Shown here: in pieces, positions 17,776 through 27,152 of the stretch
Numbering within the stretch: position 1 is the stretch's first letter
How the letters are laid out: each line of letters begins with the position of its first letter
From: Aneurinibacillus sp. REN35
GTDB lineage: Bacteria; Bacillota; Bacilli; Aneurinibacillales; Aneurinibacillaceae
NCBI RefSeq assembly: GCF_041379945.2
Contig: NZ_JBFTXJ020000006.1
Location: 124,001 to 188,000, forward strand
DNA length: 64,000 bases
Direction: 5' to 3'
Notes under the pieces: generated by a model
Database searches by the model: none
Told to the model about the DNA's origin: nothing
What the model saw: the letters and a program-made list of their open reading frames with translations, nothing else
Program-made: the position numbers and the translations under genes

Positions 17776-17829
17776 GTTTACCCTCTTTTCTCTTCAATAA
17801 CTCTTTACAGTATGACACAGCCAAACATA

Positions 17830-17862
17830 AAAACCGAGCATGCATCAGAGATGCTATGCTCG
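17830..17862 (-). terminator. Terminator of comB
   Basis: CGAGCAT pairs with ATGCTCG, with an inner GCATC/GATGC stem; read on the minus strand a T run follows. Confidence 0.8.
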
Positions 17863-17928
17863 TTGTAAGCTGATGGTGTGGAGTATTACGATCTTATCAT
17901 ATTTTTAATTTGTCATTCAATCGATGTT

Positions 17929-18657
17929 CTAAGCATCCTTATTCTTCGCTGCCGCATCGATTAAGCATTTATTTACTAATACAGGGACAATTGTGAATCG
18001 ATTAAGCTGCGCACAATAGAGGATATCTTCTTCACCCTGCTGTTGCACGAGGCGCTTGCCTGCTGCTGTTTCGAGCAGGAGCTTCGGCAGAGTGGGGCGA
18101 AGCTGCGTGTAGCTGGCCTCTAAAGCTCTGCCCAAGTCGCAAATTTTGCTGCCGGGGGCAAGCGTGCGTATATATCCAACCATAAGCCCGGCGGCGAGCC
18201 CGTCTTCTAAGGCGAATTCATGGCGCGTGCCGGCACAATATAATGTAATATCCAACTGTCGCTGTACCGCCTCTTTGATGCAAGCCTCGGCATTGAGGAA
18301 GCACCCGATAAGCACGTGTGCGGCGCGTGCCGCTTTGCTGATCGCGATCGTTCCATCGGTAGTTGTTAGCACTACATGTTGTTTGGGCGAGCAGACTGTA
18401 TGAAAGGCGGTGGGAGAGTTACCATATTCAAATTCCGCCACCTTTTTCCCGTGCCTCTCCCCTGCGCATACGGTATGTTCCGAGCGCAGCGCCTGTGCCT
18501 GCCCGATCGTTTCTACAGGGAGAACGGATGCAAAGCCTGCGCTGAGTGCGGCGACAATTGTACTGGCAGCCTTTAATACATCAATAACAATGACAGTTCG
18601 TCCGGTAAGGTGTTCCTGCCGAATTTCTTCTACTGTCTGCACGACTTCAATCTTCAT
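17929..18657 (-). CDS. comB: ComB-type 2-phosphosulfolactate phosphatase
   Basis: Predicted cytoplasmic phosphatase of 242 residues of the ComB family, which in archaea hydrolyses 2-phosphosulfolactate in coenzyme M synthesis; in Bacillales it is linked to sulfolactate, a spore metabolite. Seen motifs: VIDVLKAASTIVAALSAG, CAGERHGKK followed by YGNSP, and the TTTDGT loop with acidic and threonine metal-site residues. The start has GGGGAGAAGGAC upstream. It is transcribed alone. This ComB is not the competence-transport ComB. The spore role is inference. Confidence 0.85.
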   Translation of the reverse strand: MKIEVVQTVEEIRQEHLTGRTVIVIDVLKAASTIVAALSAGFASVLPVETIGQAQALRSEHTVCAGERHGKKVAEFEYGNSPTAFHTVCSPKQHVVLTTTDGTIAISKAARAAHVLIGCFLNAEACIKEAVQRQLDITLYCAGTRHEFALEDGLAAGLMVGYIRTLAPGSKICDLGRALEASYTQLRPTLPKLLLETAAGKRLVQQQGEEDILYCAQLNRFTIVPVLVNKCLIDAAAKNKDA

Positions 18658-18805
18658 ATGTCCTTCTCCCCTTATCCCTTAAATCTTCTGTCTTCATAGT
18701 ATGCCAAATCAAATTTGGGCGTTCCCCCCATCTTGATTGTGTCAGCCCTGCTTCTTAAATAGATATATTCCTTTTTGTACATGCATATCGTTGGAAGGAG
18801 GGGGG

Positions 18806-19075
18806 ATGATTATGCTTGAAAAAGCGATTATGGGGATGGCCTCGCTTCGGTTGATCTCAGGCTCACTTGAAATTCTGGCCGCACTTATGATTATTAAAGT
18901 AAATGAAGTGGAAAAAGCGCTGCTGATTAATTCTAGCCTTGCACTCATTGGTCCGCCGGTTTTACTGATGACGACGGCGATTGGACTTGCCGGTATGGCG
19001 GATCGGATCAATCCGGCCAAGATTCTATGGATTTGTATAGGTGTCGTGTGCATTTTGATTGGAGTACGCAAATAA
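18806..19075 (+). CDS. yqhV: YqhV-family small membrane protein (DUF2619)
   Basis: Protein of 89 residues with three hydrophobic spans. The segment KALLINSSLALIGPPVLLM and the overall layout match YqhV, a small protein encoded upstream of spoIIIA in Bacillus subtilis. Its biochemical role is unknown. AAGGAGG is four bases before the ATG at 18806 and ten before the one at 18812, so either could be used. It directly precedes the LysM-M14 peptidase gene with 13 bases between, which is a different neighbour from that in Bacillus. Confidence 0.8.
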   Translation: MIMLEKAIMGMASLRLISGSLEILAALMIIKVNEVEKALLINSSLALIGPPVLLMTTAIGLAGMADRINPAKILWICIGVVCILIGVRK

Positions 19076-19088
19076 GGGGGCGTATGCG

Positions 19089-20312
19089 ATGCAATATGTA
19101 GTACGAAAAGGAGATACGCTGACCAAGATCGCGAATCGGTTTGGGATTGGTGTGTGTGCGCTATCTGCGGTCAATCCTTCGCTTGGGCGCTGTTTATATG
19201 TAATGCCGGGTCAGGTGCTGAATGTGCCGGAAGGTGTGATGCTGTATGAGGCGCAATCTGGTGATACTCTCTATTGTATTGCTCAGGCCTTTAACGTATC
19301 ACTAGAGGAATTACGCACCGCGAATCCAGCGTATATGCCGTGGAAGGAAGATACACTCATCGCTACCGGTGCGTCATTCATCATTCCACGAGGTTGTAAG
19401 GAGCAGATTGTAAGAACGAACGAAGAGTATACACCGTATGATTTAATCCGTGATATAGCTGCACTGAAGAAAAGATATCCATTTCTTGAAGTAGAGACGA
19501 TCGGATATTCTGTAATGGGTCAGCCGTTGTATGCTATCCGGCTTGGACGTGGACCACATGAAGTGTTCTACAGTGGCGCTTGGCATGCTAATGAATGGAT
19601 TACAGCATCCGTATTAATGAAGTTCATAGAGGAAACAGCGGATTCATATATGCACAAAGGAACACTTGGAGGCTATCATATAGAAGAAATATGGCGCAGA
19701 TTCAGCATCTGGATCGTACCGATGGTGAATCCTGATGGGATTGAGCTTTCTGTGCTTGGCATTCATCCGTCCCATCCATACTATCAGGATGTGCTTGCGA
19801 TTAATCATGGTTCACGCAGCTTTGTAGGATGGACAGCCAACGTTCGCGGCGTGGATTTGAATCATCAATGGCCTGCGCTGTGGGAAGAGGAAGCACAAAC
19901 GAGTCCAATCGTGCCGTCGCCGCGTCACTATGGGGGGATAAAGCCGCTTTCTGAGCCGGAAACGCGCGCGATATATGACTTTACCATGCGGCATGATTTC
20001 CTTGGGGTGCTGGCATATCATGCACAAGGACAGGTTATTTTCTGGGGGTTTCAGCATATGGAGCCTGCAGGCAGCGAAGACATTGTCCGCCGGATGCAGA
20101 GAGTAAGCACATATACTCCCATACATACTGCGGACAGCTTCGCCGGATATAAGGATTGGTTTATTCAACAATATCGCCGTCCCGGCTATACAGTTGAGGT
20201 TGGTATTGGTGTCAATCCCGTTCCTCTGGCTCAGTTTGACAGCATTTATAGCCAGAACCTGGGCATCTTACTTGAAGCACCATTGCTGTTTGAGAGGTAC
20301 ATGCATGGTTAG
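19089..20312 (+). CDS. LysM-containing M14 peptidase, gamma-D-glutamyl-meso-diaminopimelate endopeptidase type
   Basis: Protein of 407 residues, without a signal peptide. Two LysM peptidoglycan-binding repeats come first (residues 1-45 and about 50-100), then a zinc carboxypeptidase domain (about 115-400) with HANEW (zinc ligands His and Glu), DLNHQWP, and EVGIG with the catalytic Glu. The build matches endopeptidase I from Bacillus sphaericus and YqgT, which cut spore cortex or wall peptides. The lack of an export signal fits action after mother-cell lysis. AAGGGGG precedes the start at 19089. Its stop overlaps the stop of the convergent TauE-type gene by four bases. Confidence 0.9.
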   Translation: MQYVVRKGDTLTKIANRFGIGVCALSAVNPSLGRCLYVMPGQVLNVPEGVMLYEAQSGDTLYCIAQAFNVSLEELRTANPAYMPWKEDTLIATGASFIIPRGCKEQIVRTNEEYTPYDLIRDIAALKKRYPFLEVETIGYSVMGQPLYAIRLGRGPHEVFYSGAWHANEWITASVLMKFIEETADSYMHKGTLGGYHIEEIWRRFSIWIVPMVNPDGIELSVLGIHPSHPYYQDVLAINHGSRSFVGWTANVRGVDLNHQWPALWEEEAQTSPIVPSPRHYGGIKPLSEPETRAIYDFTMRHDFLGVLAYHAQGQVIFWGFQHMEPAGSEDIVRRMQRVSTYTPIHTADSFAGYKDWFIQQYRRPGYTVEVGIGVNPVPLAQFDSIYSQNLGILLEAPLLFERYMHG

Positions 20313-21073
20313 TGCAGCATATCCCAAAGCTGTTTTCCGATCAGCAAAGCGGTTACGCTGACAAACAGTGGTTTAACGTAGCTAGCCCCTTTGCGGATGG
20401 CAACCTGTGAGCCGAGCAGCGCCCCGGCGATCATAGCGATCCCCATCGGAATGCCGTACGCATAGTTGACGGCACCTAATGCCATGAATACAGCGACGCC
20501 TGCAATGTTGCTGGCGAAGTTAAGCACCTTGGCGTTTCCGGCAGCGCCGACAAAGTCAAATCCCATCAGAAGAAAAGCAAACAAGAGAAAAGAGCCGGTG
20601 CCAGGTCCGAAGAATCCGTCATAATAACCGATAATGAGTGCAGTCATGACCGCAAAGAATACAATTCGCTTCGTAGCGCCTTTGTATGTAGAGGTACTGC
20701 CCCAGTCTTTCTTAAACAGCGTATAAATGGTGACAAGAATAAGTAAGACGACAACAAGCGGTTTGAGAAATTCGGGCGGAACCTTTGTGACCGTATAAGC
20801 GCCAAGGGCAGAACCGATGAGAGAAAGCGGGAAGAGAAAGGCTACCAGTCGAAGATTGATTTTTCCTGAACGCATGAAAGAGATTGTGCTTGTACATGAG
20901 GACATGGTACTGGCAAGCTTATTGGTTCCAAGCACAACGGTTGACGGAAGCCCCGTCAAAAGAAGTGCCGGAATGGAGATCAAGCCGCCGCCTCCAACTA
21001 CCGAATCAATGAATGATGCAAGAAAACCGGCTGCCATAATGAATAGCAGCATCTCTGTACTTATTTGCTCCAT
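20309..21073 (-). CDS. TauE/SafE-family sulfite or organic-sulfur exporter
   Basis: Membrane protein of 254 residues with about eight spans. The typical TauE features are the paired glycine motifs: SVVGGGGLISIPALLLTG near the N-terminus and FFGPGTGSF in the second half. Members export sulfite, sulfoacetate or similar anions; the true cargo is unknown. The start was placed at 21073, where GGAGGGG lies six bases upstream; the frame extends 22 codons further. A promoter is visible at 21122-21149. Gene ends overlap the M14 gene end to end. Confidence 0.85.
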   Translation of the reverse strand: MEQISTEMLLFIMAAGFLASFIDSVVGGGGLISIPALLLTGLPSTVVLGTNKLASTMSSCTSTISFMRSGKINLRLVAFLFPLSLIGSALGAYTVTKVPPEFLKPLVVVLLILVTIYTLFKKDWGSTSTYKGATKRIVFFAVMTALIIGYYDGFFGPGTGSFLLFAFLLMGFDFVGAAGNAKVLNFASNIAGVAVFMALGAVNYAYGIPMGIAMIAGALLGSQVAIRKGASYVKPLFVSVTALLIGKQLWDMLH

Positions 21074-21121
21074 ACTACCCCTCCGACAATAACTAGAAGA
21101 TGAGAACCTATTCTTTACTAT

Positions 21122-21149
21122 ACTATAATTTACGAACAAACTATGACAA
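21122..21149 (-). promoter_or_regulatory. Promoter of the TauE-type gene
   Basis: On the minus strand TTGTCA is followed after 16 bases by TATAGT. Confidence 0.5.
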
Positions 21150-21170
21150 AAAAAAGAAAACGTTCATCAA

Positions 21171-21209
21171 AGGACAGTAATTAGATAATAACGACTGTTC
21201 TTTTTTTTT
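21171..21209 (+). promoter_or_regulatory. Hairpin with T run in the intergenic region before the ArsB/NhaD gene
   Basis: AGGACAGT pairs with ACTGTTCT (one G-U), with a 15-base loop and then nine T. It looks like a terminator, but no plus-strand gene stands upstream. It may be an attenuator in a long leader or a block to antisense transcription from the M14 side. Confidence 0.4.
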
Positions 21210-21240
21210 GAAATCGTGTTTCTCTTTCAAAAGAAACGTA

Positions 21241-21269
21241 TTTATTCTACGTTGTGAAGGGAGTATAAT
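21241..21269 (+). promoter_or_regulatory. Candidate promoter of the ArsB/NhaD-type gene
   Basis: A perfect TATAAT (21264-21269) has TTTATT 17 bases before it, three of six matches to -35. Confidence 0.4.
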
Positions 21270-21321
21270 AAATTATTAGTTAGGGAAAAAAAGTTTGTCA
21301 CCGAATGTTTGGGAGGAACGC

Positions 21322-22602
21322 ATGGAACAGCAAGCAATTTACGCCATAGTTATTTTTCTAATTACGTACGCGCTTATTATTTCGGAGAAAATCCATCGTA
21401 CCATTGTAGCGATGCTTGGAGCCGCTTTAATGGTCGTATTTGGAATCGTCAATCAGGAGACAGCACTGCATCATGTCGATTTCAATACGCTGGGATTATT
21501 GACCGGAATGATGATCATCGTCACCGTTACTGCGCAAACGGGTCTGTTTAAGTACATAGCAATCTGGGCAGCGAAGAAGGCGAAGGGTGATCCGGTGCGA
21601 ATCTTGGTTGCACTGGGATTGATTACCGCCGCCGCTTCCGCTTTTCTAGACAATGTAACAACCGTACTATTGATGGTACCGGTTACGTTTAGCATTACGC
21701 GTCAATTACGCGTATCACCTATGCCGTATCTGCTGACACAGATTTTTACCTCGAACATTGGAGGGACGGCTACATTAATCGGGGATCCACCGAACATCAT
21801 GATTGGAAGCGCAGTCAAAGAGCTAACGTTTGCCGCATTTATTACAAATCTAGCCCCAATCGCTATCATTATTTTACTGGTGACTGTAGGAATTCTTGCT
21901 CTTTGGTATCGCAAACAGCTTAAAACAACGCCGGAACTTACACAAGAATTAATGGAGATGAGCGCAGAGGACGAGCTAACTGATCCGACGCTGCTTAAAA
22001 AGTGTCTTGCTATTCTTGCGCTAACAATTGCGGGATTCTTTGCGCACCAAGCGCTTCATATCGAATCGGCAACCGTTGCTTTAACAGGTGCCTTCCTGTT
22101 GCTTCTGATTACAGGTGAGCATTATTTGGAAGAAGCCCTGACTCGTGTTGAGTGGACAACCATCTTTTTCTTCGTCGGCTTGTTCATTCTTGTGTCGGGA
22201 TTGGTAGAGACCGGTGTCATTGCAAAGCTGGCACAGGAAGCCATTTCACTGACAGGAGGGGATGTGACGGCGACCTCGCTGCTGATTCTTTGGATGAGCG
22301 CAATTGCGTCCGCTTTTGTGGATAATATTCCATTTGTAGCGACGATGATTCCGATGATTCAGGAGATGGGTAAAATCGGGATTTCTGATCTGGAGCCGCT
22401 CTGGTGGTCGCTTGCTCTGGGAGCCTGCCTCGGTGGAAACGGGACGCTCATCGGTGCAAGTGCTAACGTCATCGTAGCCGGAATGGCGGCGAAGGAAGGA
22501 CACCATATTTCTTTCGTAAAATTTATGTTCATCGGCTTTCCGCTGATGATCATCTCAATTATTATTTCAACCGTGTATGTATATGTACGGTATTTAATGT
22601 AA
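21322..22602 (+). CDS. ArsB/NhaD-superfamily ion transporter
   Basis: Membrane carrier of 426 residues with about eleven spans in two inverted halves. Each half has a glycine-rich loop: GGTATLIGDPPNIMIG near residue 150 and GGNGTLIGASANVIVAG near residue 375, the hallmark of the ArsB/NhaD and SLC13-like group. AFLDNVTTVLL and AFVDNIPFVATMIP are the matching membrane segments with the conserved Asp-Asn pair. It may be a sodium/proton antiporter or an anion carrier. Start at 21322 after GGGAGGAAC. A small gene follows after 19 bases in the same operon. Confidence 0.85.
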   Translation: MEQQAIYAIVIFLITYALIISEKIHRTIVAMLGAALMVVFGIVNQETALHHVDFNTLGLLTGMMIIVTVTAQTGLFKYIAIWAAKKAKGDPVRILVALGLITAAASAFLDNVTTVLLMVPVTFSITRQLRVSPMPYLLTQIFTSNIGGTATLIGDPPNIMIGSAVKELTFAAFITNLAPIAIIILLVTVGILALWYRKQLKTTPELTQELMEMSAEDELTDPTLLKKCLAILALTIAGFFAHQALHIESATVALTGAFLLLLITGEHYLEEALTRVEWTTIFFFVGLFILVSGLVETGVIAKLAQEAISLTGGDVTATSLLILWMSAIASAFVDNIPFVATMIPMIQEMGKIGISDLEPLWWSLALGACLGGNGTLIGASANVIVAGMAAKEGHHISFVKFMFIGFPLMIISIIISTVYVYVRYLM

Positions 22603-22621
22603 TGAATAAGAGGGAGGCCGT

Positions 22622-22900
22622 ATGATTCGCTACGAATACGACCAAGGGGGCCTGGATATCCAGGAACGGGAGAACGACAAGGATAAAGAGTTTATTATTA
22701 AAGTGAAGAATCCGGAGCAATATTTGCCCGGACTTCGCAAGGTACGTGCGTATTTTACGAACGATACGGTGTATACGGACGCTTTGTTTTATACGCACAA
22801 AAACAATGAGTATCATGTGATTGTACGGGCGGATTATTATACAGATTTTCTGCTATCTTTATTCAAGCATAAAATTCTCATCAAGCTAGAGTGGGAATAA
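22622..22900 (+). CDS. Small conserved-type cytoplasmic protein of unknown function
   Basis: Protein of 92 residues, strongly charged and rich in Tyr, with no membrane span. The N-terminal part is acidic (DIQERENDKDKEF) and the rest looks alternating beta. The start follows GAGGGAGGCC. It lies 19 bases behind the transporter and ahead of a shared terminator, so it is probably co-transcribed and may be linked to it. I do not recognise the family. Confidence 0.7.
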   Translation: MIRYEYDQGGLDIQERENDKDKEFIIKVKNPEQYLPGLRKVRAYFTNDTVYTDALFYTHKNNEYHVIVRADYYTDFLLSLFKHKILIKLEWE

Positions 22901-22904
22901 ATAA

Positions 22905-22938
22905 AACGGCGTCTGCAAAATGATTTGCAGGCGCCGTT
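22905..22938. terminator. Terminator between convergent genes
   Basis: ACGGCG-CTGCAAA pairs with TTTGCAGG-CGCCGT, with one bulge. On the minus strand it is followed by a T-rich run and ends the RocB-like gene; it may also serve the plus-strand operon. Confidence 0.7.
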
Positions 22939-22942
22939 CGTA

Positions 22943-24595
22943 TTATGAGCCGAGCAGAGAACGTATCATACGGTTCGTAATGTTTGGCACAATCTCAAGC
23001 GAAAATTTAATTTCTGTTCGTTCATATTTCTTATGCGCATCATAGCCATAAGGCCCGACGTTAATAACCGGAACATTGAGTGCGCGAATAGCATCATAGT
23101 CTACGTTGTATTTATAGCCAAAGGAAGGGTTATTGGCGGCTTCGCTTTGGATGCTTTCTTCATCATCGCTGAGCGCTACAAAGCTCATATCTGAAATATA
23201 AGGGAAAAAATGCCGGATCTGAATCGGATGCTCGTAATGCGGCTGCACATATGCTACAGCCTCCTCAAGTGCTGCGCTCAAATTTCGTTCTTTCTCTGTC
23301 TGATCTGTTAACTCTACACGCGGTGAGTAAATCGAAGAGTAGAAGACGATAATAGCAGGACGCTTATCTTTCATCCACTTCCATGCCTCCTCCACGACGC
23401 GCGCCGCATACATTCTGCTGTCGAGACTTGGATCTTCGGCCAGCTCCTGTCGGTACGCCGTCATATGGGTCGTGTATCTTTCTCCCCATTCATCTGTCAG
23501 TTGTTCATGTAGCTCTTCATATGTATATACGCGTGTCGTCCACGGTGCTTTTTGATAGGGCTCCCCGCTGCGCTCACAATAGGTTCGATATCGTTGATCG
23601 AAGAGTTCGAGCGCATGATCAAAGGCTTGTGTGGCATAACTTTTTAGCTTTTCGAGCACTTCTTTTGGCGACCATGAATATACGAGGAAATTATAATACA
23701 CATAGGCCGCTAGTGCAGTCTGTACCGTATAGGACGGCTTTAAATCCATCTGTTTTAACGAAACAGGCGGTGCTGTAATTTCTCCGTATGCTTCATCGCA
23801 TAGTTCCGGATTATAATCAATAAGTCTAGTGAGTTCAGAGGCGATAAAGTTCGGATCAAGTCCTTCAAAGCAGGCGCCAACATGCGTTTCCGCTCCTGTA
23901 ATATAAAAAGAGGGGAGAAGCTTTCCCACAGTGCCTTTGTATACATACCGATTTGTATCCCCTTCATAGCGCGGCGATACAAGATCAGAGTTGATGGCAG
24001 CAATATAGTCGAATCCGTATTGTTCTTCCCATTCCTTAAGCGGATACAGCGCGGAAAGAATACCGTGCGAGCTGTCTTCTTCATCACACTCCGCTACCAG
24101 GACAAGATTGCCGGCCAATTCTTCCGGATGCTCGGCATAATATCGGAGCAGGTATAGGTTGCTTGCCACTCCGCTTTTCATATCGAGCACCCCACGCCCG
24201 AACAGCCACTCATTCGATTCAAGCTGTGCTTGAATGGAAGAGGGAAGTGATTCTTTTCGTAACGCTGTCATTAGAGCATCCGGATTGCAGGCTACATCCT
24301 TTAGTTGTCCGTAGTCATCGATGCCGACCGTATCGATATGGCCCATTAAGATAATCGTACGTTGGCTTTTCGTTTTTGTACCTCGGACACATGCGAGCAC
24401 ATTGGAACGAGTTACATTGTCATGTACTGTTTGGATGCAGCGTACCTGCTGCGGATGCTGTGCGAAGTATGGCCACGCCTTTACTTGATTGTATATCTGC
24501 TTCGCTAGTACTTGTTCGCCTTCTGAGTTAACAATACTTTCTGTATGAACCAACTCCTTTGTTAGAGAAAGAACTTCATCTACACAATGCAGCAT
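22943..24595 (-). CDS. RocB-like M20-family metallopeptidase
   Basis: Cytoplasmic zinc hydrolase of 550 residues. Metal-binding blocks are LMGHIDTVG (first His and Asp), GRGVLDMKSG (bridging Asp), and AECDEEDSS (catalytic and ligand Glu), followed by a ligand-rich C-terminal part ending near GPYGYDAHKKYE. The length and sequence fit the RocB arginine-utilization group of M20 proteins rather than ordinary dipeptidases. No roc genes are near, so a role in arginine breakdown is unproven. The start at 24595 has GGGGG about ten bases before it; an ATG eleven codons upstream has no such site. Confidence 0.85.
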   Translation of the reverse strand: MLHCVDEVLSLTKELVHTESIVNSEGEQVLAKQIYNQVKAWPYFAQHPQQVRCIQTVHDNVTRSNVLACVRGTKTKSQRTIILMGHIDTVGIDDYGQLKDVACNPDALMTALRKESLPSSIQAQLESNEWLFGRGVLDMKSGVASNLYLLRYYAEHPEELAGNLVLVAECDEEDSSHGILSALYPLKEWEEQYGFDYIAAINSDLVSPRYEGDTNRYVYKGTVGKLLPSFYITGAETHVGACFEGLDPNFIASELTRLIDYNPELCDEAYGEITAPPVSLKQMDLKPSYTVQTALAAYVYYNFLVYSWSPKEVLEKLKSYATQAFDHALELFDQRYRTYCERSGEPYQKAPWTTRVYTYEELHEQLTDEWGERYTTHMTAYRQELAEDPSLDSRMYAARVVEEAWKWMKDKRPAIIVFYSSIYSPRVELTDQTEKERNLSAALEEAVAYVQPHYEHPIQIRHFFPYISDMSFVALSDDEESIQSEAANNPSFGYKYNVDYDAIRALNVPVINVGPYGYDAHKKYERTEIKFSLEIVPNITNRMIRSLLGS

Positions 24596-24821
24596 TGGAT
24601 AGGTACCCCCTTTTTCTTTATCTGGCATAAAACAGTGCTTATCTTCCTCTTTATAATCCTACTCTGGATGAAAAATCAAGGGAAAATTGCGAAAGATTTA
24701 AATTTATACACAATGTATAAAAGTGGGCTAACTTTTTTGTTTATTTATATTATTATAAAATTTAGATATTTCATGTAAAATAGAACAAACATAAATAAAA
24801 CACAAAACAAGGGGGGCAACT

Positions 24822-25643
24822 ATGAAACGGATCATTGCAATGCTGGCTACGTTGGGGATGTTGATGACACTTCTGCTCGTAGGCTGTGGATCACCCAAGG
24901 AAGCGAAAGAGACAGCGAGTAAACCACAGGAAAAGGGAGCGGAGCAGAAGGCGGAACTCAAGCTGGTGGAAGATGGCACGCTCATGTTTGCGGCAAGCGG
25001 ATTGTACAAGCCGTTTAACTTCAAAAAGGATGGGCAGCTTACCGGCTTTGACGTGGAAGTTGGGAATGAAATAGCAAAGCGGATGGGACTGAAGGCAAAG
25101 CCTGTAACCAATCCGTGGGAGACGCTGATTCAAGGGCTGAAGGGAAATAAATTCGATGCCATTATTGGTAGCATGTCCATTACTCCAGAGCGGGCCGCTC
25201 AGGTGGATTTTACAGATCCGTACTACATATCCGGTGCTCAGATTTTTGTGGCTGAATCAAATAATAGCATTAAGTCAAAAGATGATTTAAAAGATAAGAC
25301 CATTGGTGTTGTGCAATCCAGTACATTCAAAGATATTGCACAAGAATATACAAAGAAAATTAAAAGCTTTCCAAGTGATGTGTATGCACTGCAGGATTTG
25401 CCACCTGGCCGCTTAGATGCCGTCATTACAGATAAAATGGTAGGAATCAGTGCGATCAATGAACAGAAGGTTAAGATCAAGACGGTTGGCGATCTGCTGT
25501 ATGAAGATAAAATCGGTATGGCTGTCAACAAAGGAAACGATGAGCTGCTGAAGCAAATGAATAAGGCGCTCGCAGATATGATTCAAGATGGTACGTATGA
25601 AAAAATCAGCATGAAATGGTTCAACCGCAACATCTTGAAATAA
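24822..25643 (+). CDS. Polar amino acid ABC transporter substrate-binding lipoprotein
   Basis: Extracellular solute-binding protein (family 3) of 273 residues. The lipoprotein signal ends at LLVGCGS, with the lipid Cys at 22, followed by a Lys/Glu/Gln-rich spacer. The binding domain starts with TLMFAASGLYKPFNF and contains GFDVEVGNEIAKRMG and GSMSITPERAAQVDFTDPYY, typical of amino acid or cystine receptors. The ligand is not determined by the sequence. The start follows AAGGGGGGC. It is the first gene of a binding protein-permease-ATPase operon, with an internal hairpin behind it. Confidence 0.92.
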   Translation: MKRIIAMLATLGMLMTLLLVGCGSPKEAKETASKPQEKGAEQKAELKLVEDGTLMFAASGLYKPFNFKKDGQLTGFDVEVGNEIAKRMGLKAKPVTNPWETLIQGLKGNKFDAIIGSMSITPERAAQVDFTDPYYISGAQIFVAESNNSIKSKDDLKDKTIGVVQSSTFKDIAQEYTKKIKSFPSDVYALQDLPPGRLDAVITDKMVGISAINEQKVKIKTVGDLLYEDKIGMAVNKGNDELLKQMNKALADMIQDGTYEKISMKWFNRNILK

Positions 25644-25656
25644 GTAAGAAAATGAG

Positions 25657-25687
25657 ATGATGCGCTGGCAGCCAGCGCATCATTTTT
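25657..25687 (+). terminator. Partial terminator inside the ABC operon
   Basis: A perfect 12-base stem ATGATGCGCTGG/CCAGCGCATCAT with a three-base loop and five T lies between the binding protein and the permease. It should reduce the transcript for the membrane genes compared with the binding protein. Confidence 0.8.
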
Positions 25688-25705
25688 GCTAAAGGGAGGG
25701 TACCA

Positions 25706-26410
25706 ATGGGCACATTTATCACAAATATTACACAAATATTCCAAACGCATGGTCTTGCTTTTCTGCAAGCTTCCTTGTTAACTATTCAGATTACAGCGAT
25801 ATCGCTGATCTTTGCTGTAGTCATCGGCCTTATTTTTGCTTTTTTTAAGATTTCAGATAGCAAACTGCTGCACCGCATTGCTGACGCATATATTACACTA
25901 ATAAGAGGAACACCCCTCATTGTTCAGTTGATGTTTTTGTACTATGGGATTTCAAGTGTAATTACACTCAATGATTTCACAGCAGGTGCACTTGCGTTAG
26001 GGATACACTCCGGAGCTTATATCGCCGAGATTTTCCGTGGAGCCATTCAATCAATTGACAAAGGACAGATGGAGGCGGCGCGTTCTCTGGGAATGCCGTA
26101 TCCACTTGCTATGCGGCGAATTATATTCCCGCAGGCGCTTAAGCGAGCCATTCCTCCCCTTGGCAACCAATTTATTATCGGGCTGAAGGATTCGGCATTG
26201 GTTGCGTACATCGGAGCGACAGAATTGTTCAACACCGCCCTATCGGCTCAAGGTGAGAACTATATGCCGTTTGAGACATATTTTGTTGTTGGGATGTACT
26301 ATCTCATTCTCGTGCTTATTTTTACCTTTATTCTAAATAAGATCGAGGCGAGGCTGGACATACGGCAGGGTAAAAGTAAGAATGTACAGAGCGAGGTGAA
26401 GGCGGCATGA
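25706..26410 (+). CDS. Polar amino acid ABC transporter permease
   Basis: Inner-membrane component of 234 residues with about five spans of the HisM/GlnP type. The coupling EAA loop is [35 protein letters not shown], which contacts the ATPase; [16 protein letters not shown] is the matching family block. Start after AAAGGGAGGG. It overlaps the ATPase gene by four bases (ATGA), so their translation is coupled. The pair forms the homodimeric channel and motor for the binding protein upstream. Confidence 0.92.
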   Translation: MGTFITNITQIFQTHGLAFLQASLLTIQITAISLIFAVVIGLIFAFFKISDSKLLHRIADAYITLIRGTPLIVQLMFLYYGISSVITLNDFTAGALALGIHSGAYIAEIFRGAIQSIDKGQMEAARSLGMPYPLAMRRIIFPQALKRAIPPLGNQFIIGLKDSALVAYIGATELFNTALSAQGENYMPFETYFVVGMYYLILVLIFTFILNKIEARLDIRQGKSKNVQSEVKAA

Positions 26411-27129
26411 TTACGATCAAGCATATGAATAAGTCGTTTGGAGAGCTGCAGGTACTGCGGGATATTAGCATTGATATTAACAAAAGCGAAGTGGTCGTAT
26501 TGATAGGGGCAAGCGGCTCTGGGAAAAGTACGCTGCTGCGCTGCTTGAACTTTTTAGAAATTGCTGATAACGGGGAGATCTGGATTGACGGAGAGCAGAT
26601 TGATGCGAAGAAAACCGACCTGAATCGTATTCGACAGGAAGTCGGCATGGTATTTCAGCATTTTAACTTATTTCCTCATATGTCGGTAATCGAGAATGTG
26701 ATTGAAGCACCTGTCCATGTAAAAAAGGTAAGCAAAGCAGAAGCAAGACAAAAAGCAATGGAGTTATTAAGGAAAGTTGGATTATCGGATAAAGCGGATG
26801 CGTATCCTGAGCAATTATCAGGGGGGCAGAAGCAGCGAGTGGCGATTGCAAGGGCATTGGCTATGGAACCGAAAGTGATGCTATTCGATGAGCCCACGTC
26901 AGCGCTTGACCCGGAATTGGTAGGAGAGGTATTGCAGGTAATGAAAGACCTTGCTAAAGACGGAATGACGATGGTAGTTGTAACACATGAAATGGGCTTT
27001 GCTAGAGAAGTGGCAGATCGTGTGATTATGCTGGCAGATGGTGTTATTATCGAAGATGGGCATCCTGCGGATGTATTTACTGCGCCAAAACATGAACGGA
27101 CGCAGAAATTCCTCAAGCAAATCGTATAA
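26407..27129 (+). CDS. Polar amino acid ABC transporter ATP-binding protein
   Basis: ATPase of 240 residues of the GlnQ/HisP type. Walker A is GASGSGKST, the Q-loop lies in [13 protein letters not shown], the signature is LSGGQKQR, Walker B is [12 protein letters not shown], and the switch His lies in [10 protein letters not shown]. It drives import through the preceding permease. It starts within the permease stop and has no separate strong binding site. The substrate is the same unassigned amino acid. Confidence 0.94.
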   Translation: MITIKHMNKSFGELQVLRDISIDINKSEVVVLIGASGSGKSTLLRCLNFLEIADNGEIWIDGEQIDAKKTDLNRIRQEVGMVFQHFNLFPHMSVIENVIEAPVHVKKVSKAEARQKAMELLRKVGLSDKADAYPEQLSGGQKQRVAIARALAMEPKVMLFDEPTSALDPELVGEVLQVMKDLAKDGMTMVVVTHEMGFAREVADRVIMLADGVIIEDGHPADVFTAPKHERTQKFLKQIV

Positions 27130-27152
27130 TTGAGAAGGAAGGGGAACTTGTC

